From positions 1 to 5,651 of the forward strand of contig CAJUFV010000045.1 in assembly GCA_910585795.1 (NCBI GenBank): a stretch of DNA of 5,651 nt, written 5' to 3'. Positions within the stretch are counted from its first letter, which is position 1, and each line of letters begins with the position of its first letter. The position numbers and the translations under genes were made by a program. This DNA comes from an uncultured Clostridia bacterium (GTDB lineage: Bacteria; Bacillota; Clostridia; UBA1381). Of this stretch, positions 1-5,651 are shown one piece after another. A model generated the notes under the pieces. The model was not told the DNA's origin. It did not search any database and was given only the letters and a program-made list of their open reading frames with translations.

Positions 1-2
1 AT

Positions 3-1523
3 ATGAAGTATTTGGTAGGAATAGATATAGGTACATCTGCTACAAAAACGGTTATGTTTGATGAAAATTTTAATGTTGTGGCATTATCCTCTCAAGAATA
101 TACTATGTATCAGCCGTATAATGGCTGGGCGGAGCAAAAGCCTGAAGACTGGCGTGACGCGGCGATTAATACATTGAACAGTGTTATGTTAAAATCAAAG
201 GTGAGTGCTGAGGATGTGGCAGGAATAGGACTTTCCGGTCAGATGCATGGCCTTGTTATGCTTGATGAGAATGGAGAAGTACTTCGGCCGTCAATTATTT
301 GGTGCGACCAGAGGACGCAGAAACAGTGTGATGAAATTACCGAAAAAATAGGCAAGGAGCGTTTAATTGAAATAACTGCAAATCCTGCCCTTACAGGCTT
401 TACAGCCTCTAAGATTTTATGGGTACGTGAAAATGAGCCTGAAATTTATGCAAAATGCAGACATATTCTACTGCCTAAAGATTATATACGTTACATATTA
501 ACAGGTGAATTTGCAACAGAGGTGTCAGACGCAAGCGGTATGCAGCTTATGGATATTCCTAATCGTTGCTGGTCCGATGAAATTCTTGAGCGGTTGGAGA
601 TAGATAAAGCTCTTTTGCCAAAGCTATATGAATCGCCTGAGATTACAGGAACTATAACCGAAAATATAGCAGAAAAAACAGGCTTATCTGTTAAAACCGT
701 GGTAGTAGGCGGAGCTGGGGATAATGCGGCGGCGGCAGTCGGTACGGGAGTGGTAAGTGATGGAAAAGCATTCACTACAATCGGGACAAGCGGCGTTGTG
801 TTTGCGCATACAAGTCAGGTTTCAATTGACCCAAAGGGACGGGTTCATACGTTTTGCTGTGCTGTGCCGAATTGCTGGCATATTATGGGAGTGACTCAGG
901 CGGCAGGTTTATCTCTGAAATGGTTTAGAGATAATTTCTGCGGAGATTTTATAGAAAGAGCGAAAAAGGAGAGTGTAGACCCGTATTATCTTATGGATAA
1001 GGCAGCTGATACAATTCCTGTAGGCAGTAATCGGCTTATATATTTACCGTATCTTATGGGGGAGAGGACACCTCATCTTGACTCAGATTGCAGAGGCGTT
1101 TTTTTTGGGCTGTCGGCAATTCATACAAAAGCAGATATGATACGCTCTGTAATGGAAGGAGTGGCGTATTCTCTCAAGAACTGCAACGATATTTTAAATG
1201 AGATGGGTGCGGGAATTAATGAAATGATGGCATGCGGAGGCGGCGGTACAAGTGCGTTATGGCGGCAAATGCTTGCGGATTTATATGAATGTGATGTTAA
1301 AACTTTATCGTCAAAGGAGGGGCCCGCTCTTGGAGCTGCTATTTTGGCCGCGGTAGGCGCGGGACTATATAAGAATGTACCAACAGCGTGTAATAAAGCG
1401 GTTAAAATTGACAAAATATGCGTTCCTGATAAAACAAATTCTGAATCATATAAACAGTTTTACTATATTTATAATTCGTTGTATACGCATTTGAAAAATG
1501 ATTTTAAAGAATTATCAAAATAA
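3..1523 (+). CDS. xylB: Xylulokinase (FGGY carbohydrate kinase)
   Basis: Predicted cytoplasmic ATP-dependent kinase that phosphorylates D-xylulose to D-xylulose 5-phosphate, the step linking xylose catabolism to the pentose phosphate pathway (EC 2.7.1.17). The 506-residue product is close to the usual 480-510 for the family. Visible in order: the N-terminal phosphate-binding loop GIDIGTSATK (residues 6-15); the SGQMHG motif (78-83), typical of xylulokinases within the FGGY family; the sugar-binding WCDQRT (100-105); GGAGDNAA (236-243), whose D240 aligns with the catalytic base (Asp233 in the E. coli enzyme); TIGTSG (259-264), opening the C-terminal domain; YLPYLMGERTPHLD (347-360), the FGGY C-terminal signature; and ACGGGG (410-415) followed by EGPALGAA (439-446) in the nucleotide-binding half. 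The ATG at 3 is a natural start, since the first beta strand follows at once, but any ribosome binding site lies outside the window. No xylose isomerase or transporter is visible. Another pentulose kinase is possible, but the QMHG motif favours D-xylulose. Confidence 0.93.
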   Translation: MKYLVGIDIGTSATKTVMFDENFNVVALSSQEYTMYQPYNGWAEQKPEDWRDAAINTLNSVMLKSKVSAEDVAGIGLSGQMHGLVMLDENGEVLRPSIIWCDQRTQKQCDEITEKIGKERLIEITANPALTGFTASKILWVRENEPEIYAKCRHILLPKDYIRYILTGEFATEVSDASGMQLMDIPNRCWSDEILERLEIDKALLPKLYESPEITGTITENIAEKTGLSVKTVVVGGAGDNAAAAVGTGVVSDGKAFTTIGTSGVVFAHTSQVSIDPKGRVHTFCCAVPNCWHIMGVTQAAGLSLKWFRDNFCGDFIERAKKESVDPYYLMDKAADTIPVGSNRLIYLPYLMGERTPHLDSDCRGVFFGLSAIHTKADMIRSVMEGVAYSLKNCNDILNEMGAGINEMMACGGGGTSALWRQMLADLYECDVKTLSSKEGPALGAAILAAVGAGLYKNVPTACNKAVKIDKICVPDKTNSESYKQFYYIYNSLYTHLKNDFKELSK

Positions 1524-1580
1524 ATAAAATTTTAAATTGTATTTATATATGACTCAGTATAGTGTTGAAGAGAATTTGAT

Positions 1581-1615
1581 GAAAAATAAGACTTCAAATA
1601 GAAGTCTTATTTTTC
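1581..1615. terminator. Bidirectional rho-independent terminator after xylB
   Basis: A perfect 15-bp inverted repeat (arms 1581-1595 and 1601-1615) with a 5-base loop AAATA, starting 57 bases after the xylB stop codon. The core GAAGTCTTAT is flanked by A5 on the left and T5 on the right, so an RNA from either strand would form a hairpin ending in a U-rich tract. It most likely ends the xylB transcript. It is also correctly placed to stop minus-strand transcription coming through the spacer, as expected between convergent genes. Confidence 0.85.
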
Positions 1616-1686
1616 TGTATTAATCTAGAGTCTTTAAGACAAATGAAGTTTCAATTTTAAGGCTGTTAATAAAATTATGAAAGGCT

Positions 1687-1879
1687 TTAAATATCTATAA
1701 TTGTTTCTTCGCTTTTTATCAGCTTATCGAAAATTTTCAATTCATCACTTGAAAGTTTGTTCTTTAGAATTCTATAATATTGATTTACATGATTTTTTTG
1801 CGTGTAAATATTACAGCGTTTTTTTGTCTATTGTAAGTAAGTGAAAGTCATCGCAATTAAATTTGTCTATGATGTCCAT
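1687..1879 (-). pseudogene. Possible small gene broken by a 1-base frameshift
   Basis: Not recognised as any family. On the minus strand an ATG at 1879-1877 opens a frame starting MDIIDKFNCDDFHLLTIDKK that stops after 22 codons (TAA at 1813-1811). If one A is removed from the A7 run (T7 on the plus strand, 1819-1825), the frame runs on for a total of 63 codons to a TAA at 1689-1687, ending KLSSDELKIFDKLIKSEETI and a few more residues. The rejoined product would be small, soluble and charged, with a C-terminal half that looks like amphipathic helix. A purine-rich stretch, AAAGGAAAGAGG, lies about 10 bases before the ATG, a loosely spaced ribosome binding site. The 193-base span equals 64 codons plus one base. 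It may be a decayed gene, a sequencing or assembly indel in a homopolymer, a site of slippage, or chance: in DNA this AT-rich, a 44-codon open stretch alone is only mildly unusual. Confidence 0.4.
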
Positions 1880-1916
1880 TTTTCTCAAGCCTCTTTCCTT
1901 TGTAATATTGGCGTAT

Positions 1917-1944
1917 AAAAAAACACACTGCCGGAGCAGTGCGT
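1917..1944 (-). terminator. Terminator-like hairpin with T7 tract, minus strand
   Basis: Read on the minus strand, CACTGC-TCCG-GCAGTG forms a 6-bp GC-rich stem with a 4-base loop (1941-1926). Two more pairs beyond one mismatch (1944-1943 with 1924-1923) could extend it. It is followed by TG and then seven T (1923-1917). This fits a short rho-independent terminator. It lies about 180 bases beyond the PFOR terminator and about 38 bases before the ATG of the possible small gene, so it could be a backup PFOR terminator, the end of a short RNA, or an attenuator. Confidence 0.6.
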
Positions 1945-2002
1945 AAAAAACATACTACAGTTTTTGTTGCAAAACTTAAACTAACATTAAAATAAACAAA
2001 GC

Positions 2003-2031
2003 ATGTTAAATAGAGTATGTATTTTTGGCAA
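2003..2031 (-). promoter_or_regulatory. Candidate sigma-A type promoter, minus strand
   Basis: On the minus strand, TTGCCA (2031-2026; 5 of 6 to TTGACA) is separated by exactly 17 bases from TAACAT (2008-2003; 4 of 6 to TATAAT). Transcription would begin near 1996 and meet the hairpin and T7 tract at 1944-1917 after roughly 80 bases. Correct spacing and the lack of any other minus-strand promoter for the downstream small frame favour it. AT-rich spacers produce such matches by chance, so the call is weak. Confidence 0.3.
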
Positions 2032-2123
2032 TTAAAAAATACATTTAAATATTTTACATTATATGATTTTATGTGACATGATAATTTATAGAATGAGATT
2101 CTGTGTTTTACAAGTATTAATAC

Positions 2124-2155
2124 AAAAACTAGCTGCCCCCGAGGACAGCTAGTTT
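2124..2155 (-). terminator. Rho-independent terminator of the PFOR gene
   Basis: On the minus strand, AAACTAGCTG (2155-2146) pairs perfectly with CAGCTAGTTT (2135-2126). The inner bases TCC/GGG add up to three more pairs, one of them G-U, around a UCGG loop, and the 3' side ends in TTTTT (2128-2124). The stem begins 9 bases after the PFOR stop codon (TAA at 2167-2165). It is a strong intrinsic terminator, and its placement indicates that this gene is last, or alone, in its transcript. Confidence 0.88.
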
Positions 2156-2164
2156 AATATTCAA

Positions 2165-5100
2165 TTAGTTCTGTTCAGCTAATTTTACAAGATGTGCGTA
2201 TTTTTCTTCTGCGTTTTTCTTAGCCTTCGCAAATAGTTCCTTTGCTCTTTCAGGATTGGAGCGGGCAAGCGAATTATAACGAACCTCACCCATAATAAAT
2301 TCCTCATAATCCATAGTTGGAGCTTTTGAATCAAGCTGGAATGGATTTTTACCTTCAAGAGCAAGTCTTGGGTCAAATCTGAACAAATGCCAGTAACCAG
2401 CTTGTACAGCTTTCTTTTCCTCTGTCTGAGCGATGCTCATACCGCCTTTAATACCATGGTTAATACACGGAGCGTAAGCTATAATAAGTGAAGGCCCATT
2501 GTAGCTTTCAGCCTCTATTACAGCTTTAAGAAGCTGATTCTGGTCAGCGCCCTGTGCAACCTGCGCTACATACACATAGCCATAGCTCATAGCAATTGAG
2601 GCGAGGTCTTTTTTCTTAACTTCTTTACCTGCGGCCGCGAATTGTGCAATTGCGCCTGTAGGTGTAGCCTTTGATGACTGACCGCCTGTGTTCGAATATA
2701 CTTCAGTATCAAATACAAGTATATTTACATCTTCGCCTGAAGCAAGAACGTGGTCAACACCGCCAAAGCCAATATCGTATGCCCATCCGTCGCCGCCAAA
2801 TATCCAGCAGGATTTCTTTGTAAGATATTCCTTATCGGCAAGTACGTCCTTCGCTTCCTGTGAATTGATATTTTCTATTGCTTTGAGCAATTCATCTACA
2901 GCAATCTTGTTTGCGGTAGCATCATTCTTTGTTTCAATAAATTTATCAATAGCAGGTTTTGCGCTGGCATTTTCTTCCGCAATTTTTTCTAGTTTTACAA
3001 TATTTGCGTTTCTAAGTGTATCCTGAGCTACAAACATACCGAGTCCGTATTCCGCATTATCCTCAAACAGTGAGTTTGCCCATGCAGGACCGTGTCCTTT
3101 TGAGTTTACTGTATACGGTGTTGATGGAGAAGAACCACCCCAGATTGATGAACAGCCTGTCGCGTTTGCGATATACATTCTGTCACCAAACAGCTGTGTA
3201 ACAAGTTTTGCGTAAGGCGTCTCTCCGCAGCCGGCACATGCGCCCGAGAACTCAAGATAAGGCATTCTGAACTGACTGCCCTTAACTGTGGAAGCTTTAA
3301 ATTTATCAAGAACCTCCTGTTTTTCAGCAAGAGTTACAAGATAATCATACTTTGGCTGTTCGTCCAGCTGTTCTTCAAGAGGTGTCATAACAAGAGCAGG
3401 GTCTTTTTTGCCTGCGTTATTGACAGGGCAAACATTAGCGCAGCTTCCGCAGCCGGTACAGTCAAGTACTGTAATTGCCATTGCATAGTATAATCCGTCA
3501 AGCTGCATTGCGTTAGCATATTTAATGCCCACTGGAGCGTTATCAAGCTCCTCCTTTGTAAGAACAACAGGACGGATACAAGCATGCGGACATACGTATG
3601 AACAGTTTCCGCACTGGATACATGTTTCATTATTCCATACCGGAACATCTATAGCGATACCTCTCTTTTCAAAAGCTGATGAACCCAGAGGAACTTCACC
3701 TGTCTGATAAGGCTCAAAGGTAGAAACAGGCAGTTGCATTCCGCGGAACTGGTTGATTGGAACAAGTACATTGTTAACATAGTCAGTGAGTTTTCCATCA
3801 CCGTGGAATTTAACTGATAAATCTTCAGGCACAGCGTTTTTCCAGCTTTCAGGAACTTCAACCTTAACTATCTGCTGAGTGCCAGCATCAATAGCATTGT
3901 GATTCATTTTAACTATAGCGTCGCCCTTTTTTGAGTATGAGGCAGTAGCCGCGTCCTTCATATACTGAATAGCATCCGCCTCGGGAAGGATGTTTGACAG
4001 TTTGAAGAAAGCTGACTGCAATACAGTGTTTATCCTGCTGCCAAGGCCGATTTCTTTACCAATTTTCACACCGTCAATTGTATAGAACTGAATATTGTTA
4101 TCAGCAATATATTTCTTAACCTGTCCAGGAAGATGCTCCTCAAGCTCTGCCGCATTCCACGAACAGTTTAAAAGAAATACTCCGCCTGGCTTTATATCTG
4201 ATACCATATCATACTGTCTTATATATGATGCCTTATGACATGCAACAAAGTCAGCCTTATTGATAAGGTATGTAGACGTGATTTTTGGATTACCGAAACG
4301 AAGATGTGAGCAGGTAAGACCGCCCGACTTCTTTGAGTCATAGTCAAAATACGCCTGTACATTCATATCTGTATGGTCACCGATAATTTTTACCGAATTC
4401 TTATTCGCACCTACAGTACCGTCCGCGCCAAGGCCCCAGAATTTACAGCTTGTAATACCTTCAGGAGTTGTGTCCGGATTTTCGTCAATCGGAAGTGAAA
4501 GATTTGTGACATCATCATTGATACCGATTGTAAATCTCTTTTTGTCTGTATTTTTATATACAGCAATAATTTGTGCCGGAGTTGTGTCCTTTGAGCCAAG
4601 ACCATAACGTCCTGAATAAACTGGAATATCCGAGAATTGGGTGTCACGCAGTGCGGCAACCACATCAAGATAGAGAGGCTCTCCGATTGAGCCTGGTTCC
4701 TTTGTTCTGTCAAGAACACTGATTTTTTTGACTGTTGACGGAATAACTTCAGCAAAATGTTTAATTGAAAATGGTCTGTATAACCTTACTTTTACAAGAC
4801 CAACCTTACGTCCGTTTGCGTTCAGATAATCAATAGTTTCTGCTATTGTGTCGCAGACACTGCCCATTGCAACGATAATTTCTTCTGCGTCAGGCGCACC
4901 ATAGTAGTTAAACAGCTTATAATCAGAACCGATTTTTTCGTTTACCTTATCCATATATTCCTGAACAACATCAGGGATAGCGTCATAAGCTTTATTTGAC
5001 GCCTCTCTTGACTGGAAGAACACATCTGGATTTTGAGCTGTACCTCTTTGTGCGGGATGCTCAGGATTAAGAGCTTTACGTCTGAAATCATTAAGAGCGT

Positions 5101-5651
5101 CCCAGTCAAGCATGTCCGCAAGGTCAGAATAATCCCAGCATGCAACTTTCTGATATTCGTGAGAGGTTCTGAAACCATCGAAGAAATGGATAAACGGAAT
5201 CTTACCTTTAATAGTAGAAAGATGTGCTACTGCGCCTAAATCCATTGCTTCCTGCGGATTAGTAGAAGCAAGCATAGCAAAGCCTGTTTGACGGCATGCC
5301 ATAACGTCTTGGTGGTCTCCGAAAATTGACAGCGCATGCGAAGCCAAGGCTCTTGCGGATACGTTAAATACGCAGGGAAGCTGTTCGCCGGCAATTTTAT
5401 ACATATTCGGAATCATAAGCAAAAGGCCTTGAGAAGCTGTATAAGTGGTTGTAAGAGCTCCTGCTGTAAGAGAACCGTGTACTGTGCCGGCCGCTCCTGC
5501 TTCGGACTGCATTTCTACAACTTTAACAGTACGTCCGAAAATATTTGTTTGTCCGGCAGCAGACCATTTATCAGTCACTTCTGCCATTGTCGATGATGGT
5601 GTGATAGGATAGATAGCGGCAACGTCCGTAAACGCATATGAAGCGTAAGCG
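2165..5651 (-). CDS. nifJ: Pyruvate:ferredoxin (flavodoxin) oxidoreductase, N-terminus cut by window edge
   Basis: Cytoplasmic enzyme that converts pyruvate and CoA to acetyl-CoA and CO2, passing electrons to ferredoxin or flavodoxin (EC 1.2.7.1). The open frame continues past the ATG at 5587 to the window edge, giving 1161 visible residues (residue 1 = codon 5650-5648). YPITPSS is at 14-20. T17, E50 and R100 match substrate-site T31, E64 and R114 of the Desulfovibrio africanus enzyme, so about 14 residues are missing. Next come the transketolase-like domain II, the gamma domain (around GLGADGTVG, 406-414), the EKR element (661-663), and a two-cluster ferredoxin domain with C677/680/683/687 and C731/734/737/741. 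The proximal 4Fe-4S cluster ligands are C805, C808, C833 and C1062. Thiamine diphosphate/Mg ligands are GDG with D954, and T982, V984 and N987. All cofactor residues are present, so it should be active. It ends without the C-terminal domain VII that protects the D. africanus enzyme from oxygen. Promoter and true start lie outside the window. Confidence 0.97.
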   Translation of the reverse strand, partial: AYASYAFTDVAAIYPITPSSTMAEVTDKWSAAGQTNIFGRTVKVVEMQSEAGAAGTVHGSLTAGALTTTYTASQGLLLMIPNMYKIAGEQLPCVFNVSARALASHALSIFGDHQDVMACRQTGFAMLASTNPQEAMDLGAVAHLSTIKGKIPFIHFFDGFRTSHEYQKVACWDYSDLADMLDWDALNDFRRKALNPEHPAQRGTAQNPDVFFQSREASNKAYDAIPDVVQEYMDKVNEKIGSDYKLFNYYGAPDAEEIIVAMGSVCDTIAETIDYLNANGRKVGLVKVRLYRPFSIKHFAEVIPSTVKKISVLDRTKEPGSIGEPLYLDVVAALRDTQFSDIPVYSGRYGLGSKDTTPAQIIAVYKNTDKKRFTIGINDDVTNLSLPIDENPDTTPEGITSCKFWGLGADGTVGANKNSVKIIGDHTDMNVQAYFDYDSKKSGGLTCSHLRFGNPKITSTYLINKADFVACHKASYIRQYDMVSDIKPGGVFLLNCSWNAAELEEHLPGQVKKYIADNNIQFYTIDGVKIGKEIGLGSRINTVLQSAFFKLSNILPEADAIQYMKDAATASYSKKGDAIVKMNHNAIDAGTQQIVKVEVPESWKNAVPEDLSVKFHGDGKLTDYVNNVLVPINQFRGMQLPVSTFEPYQTGEVPLGSSAFEKRGIAIDVPVWNNETCIQCGNCSYVCPHACIRPVVLTKEELDNAPVGIKYANAMQLDGLYYAMAITVLDCTGCGSCANVCPVNNAGKKDPALVMTPLEEQLDEQPKYDYLVTLAEKQEVLDKFKASTVKGSQFRMPYLEFSGACAGCGETPYAKLVTQLFGDRMYIANATGCSSIWGGSSPSTPYTVNSKGHGPAWANSLFEDNAEYGLGMFVAQDTLRNANIVKLEKIAEENASAKPAIDKFIETKNDATANKIAVDELLKAIENINSQEAKDVLADKEYLTKKSCWIFGGDGWAYDIGFGGVDHVLASGEDVNILVFDTEVYSNTGGQSSKATPTGAIAQFAAAGKEVKKKDLASIAMSYGYVYVAQVAQGADQNQLLKAVIEAESYNGPSLIIAYAPCINHGIKGGMSIAQTEEKKAVQAGYWHLFRFDPRLALEGKNPFQLDSKAPTMDYEEFIMGEVRYNSLARSNPERAKELFAKAKKNAEEKYAHLVKLAEQN

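Larger units (their letters stand above)
1524..2164. other. AT-rich intergenic region between convergent genes
   Basis: This 641-base spacer separates the 3' ends of xylB and the PFOR gene and is clearly richer in A and T than either. It contains the bidirectional hairpin after xylB, the PFOR terminator, and between them a minus-strand set of weaker signals: a promoter-like pair, a second terminator-like hairpin and a frameshifted small reading frame. The spans 1524-1580, 1616-1686 and 2032-2123 show nothing I can assign beyond short AT-rich palindromes. No tRNA, rRNA, CRISPR or insertion-sequence ends were recognised. Confidence 0.8.

Noticed and set aside
491..775. Minus-strand open frame opposite xylB
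   Set aside because: It is antisense to the conserved kinase core, with low-complexity Ser/Ala/Pro/Thr content, and is a by-product of xylB codon use.
1121..1414. Second minus-strand open frame opposite xylB
   Set aside because: It is antisense to the FGGY C-terminal domain and shows no recognisable motif or ribosome binding site.
1630..1640. GTCTT-T-AAGAC inverted repeat echoing the nearby terminator sequence
   Set aside because: The arms are only five bases with a 1-base gap; too short to be a stable hairpin or a meaningful repeat.
2058..2063. Perfect TATAAT on the minus strand as a promoter -10
   Set aside because: No acceptable -35 lies 16-18 bases upstream, and the match is expected by chance in this AT-rich stretch.
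2090..2102. Short hairpin AGAAT-GAG-ATTCT
   Set aside because: A five-pair AT-rich stem with no U-tract is too weak to call as a terminator or regulatory element.
2114..2123. Perfect 10-bp palindrome GTATTAATAC
   Set aside because: Very AT-rich and unrepeated; expected by chance in this spacer and not matched to a known operator.
2688..3026. Plus-strand open frame within the PFOR gene
   Set aside because: It is complementary to the thiamine-binding domain; its Ser/Phe/Ala-rich content is typical of an antisense shadow.
4411..4755. Minus-strand open frame in another register inside the PFOR gene
   Set aside because: It overlaps PFOR domains II-III fully, and the main frame is conserved throughout this stretch.
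5585..5587. ATG at 5587-5585 as the PFOR start
   Set aside because: The upstream in-frame codons encode the conserved YPITPSS region of the family, so this Met is internal.
5336..5596. Cys-rich plus-strand open frame opposite the PFOR N-terminus
   Set aside because: The cysteines do not form a metal-binding pattern and the strand is antisense to conserved PFOR sequence.

Overview
The window holds two ordinary metabolic genes that point toward each other across an AT-rich intergenic region of about 640 bp. A xylulokinase (xylB) lies on the plus strand at 3-1523. A pyruvate:ferredoxin oxidoreductase (PFOR, nifJ/por type) lies on the minus strand, ending at 2165 and running off the right edge of the window. 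The large single-chain PFOR, the AT-rich spacers, the AT-leaning codon choice and the rho-independent terminators with U-tracts all suggest an anaerobic low-GC Firmicute, probably a Clostridia-class gut or rumen type organism. This is inferred from gene content and style only; no taxonomic marker is present.

Layout. Positions 3-1523 hold a complete xylulokinase, followed by a long perfect hairpin (1581-1615) that can end transcription from either side. Positions 1616-2123 hold no intact gene. On the minus strand this stretch carries a possible promoter (2003-2031), a terminator-like hairpin with a T7 tract (1917-1944), and a possible small gene (1687-1879) whose reading frame is broken by one base in an A7 run. 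A strong terminator at 2124-2155 closes the PFOR transcript 9 bases after its stop codon. Positions 2165-5651 hold the PFOR, missing only about 14 N-terminal residues that lie beyond the window. Its apparent first ATG at 5587 is internal: the open frame continues upstream through the conserved YPITP substrate-site motif.

How the genes fit together. The two enzymes sit at opposite ends of sugar fermentation. Xylulokinase feeds D-xylulose into the pentose phosphate pathway as xylulose 5-phosphate. PFOR oxidises the resulting pyruvate to acetyl-CoA and delivers low-potential electrons to ferredoxin. They are convergent and separately terminated, so they are not one operon and the pairing need not be functional.

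I found no convincing new biological system. The least explained part is the minus-strand arrangement in the spacer: promoter, short leader, terminator, then a frameshifted mini-gene. It could be a decayed gene, an attenuated small gene or a small RNA, and it is offered with low confidence.
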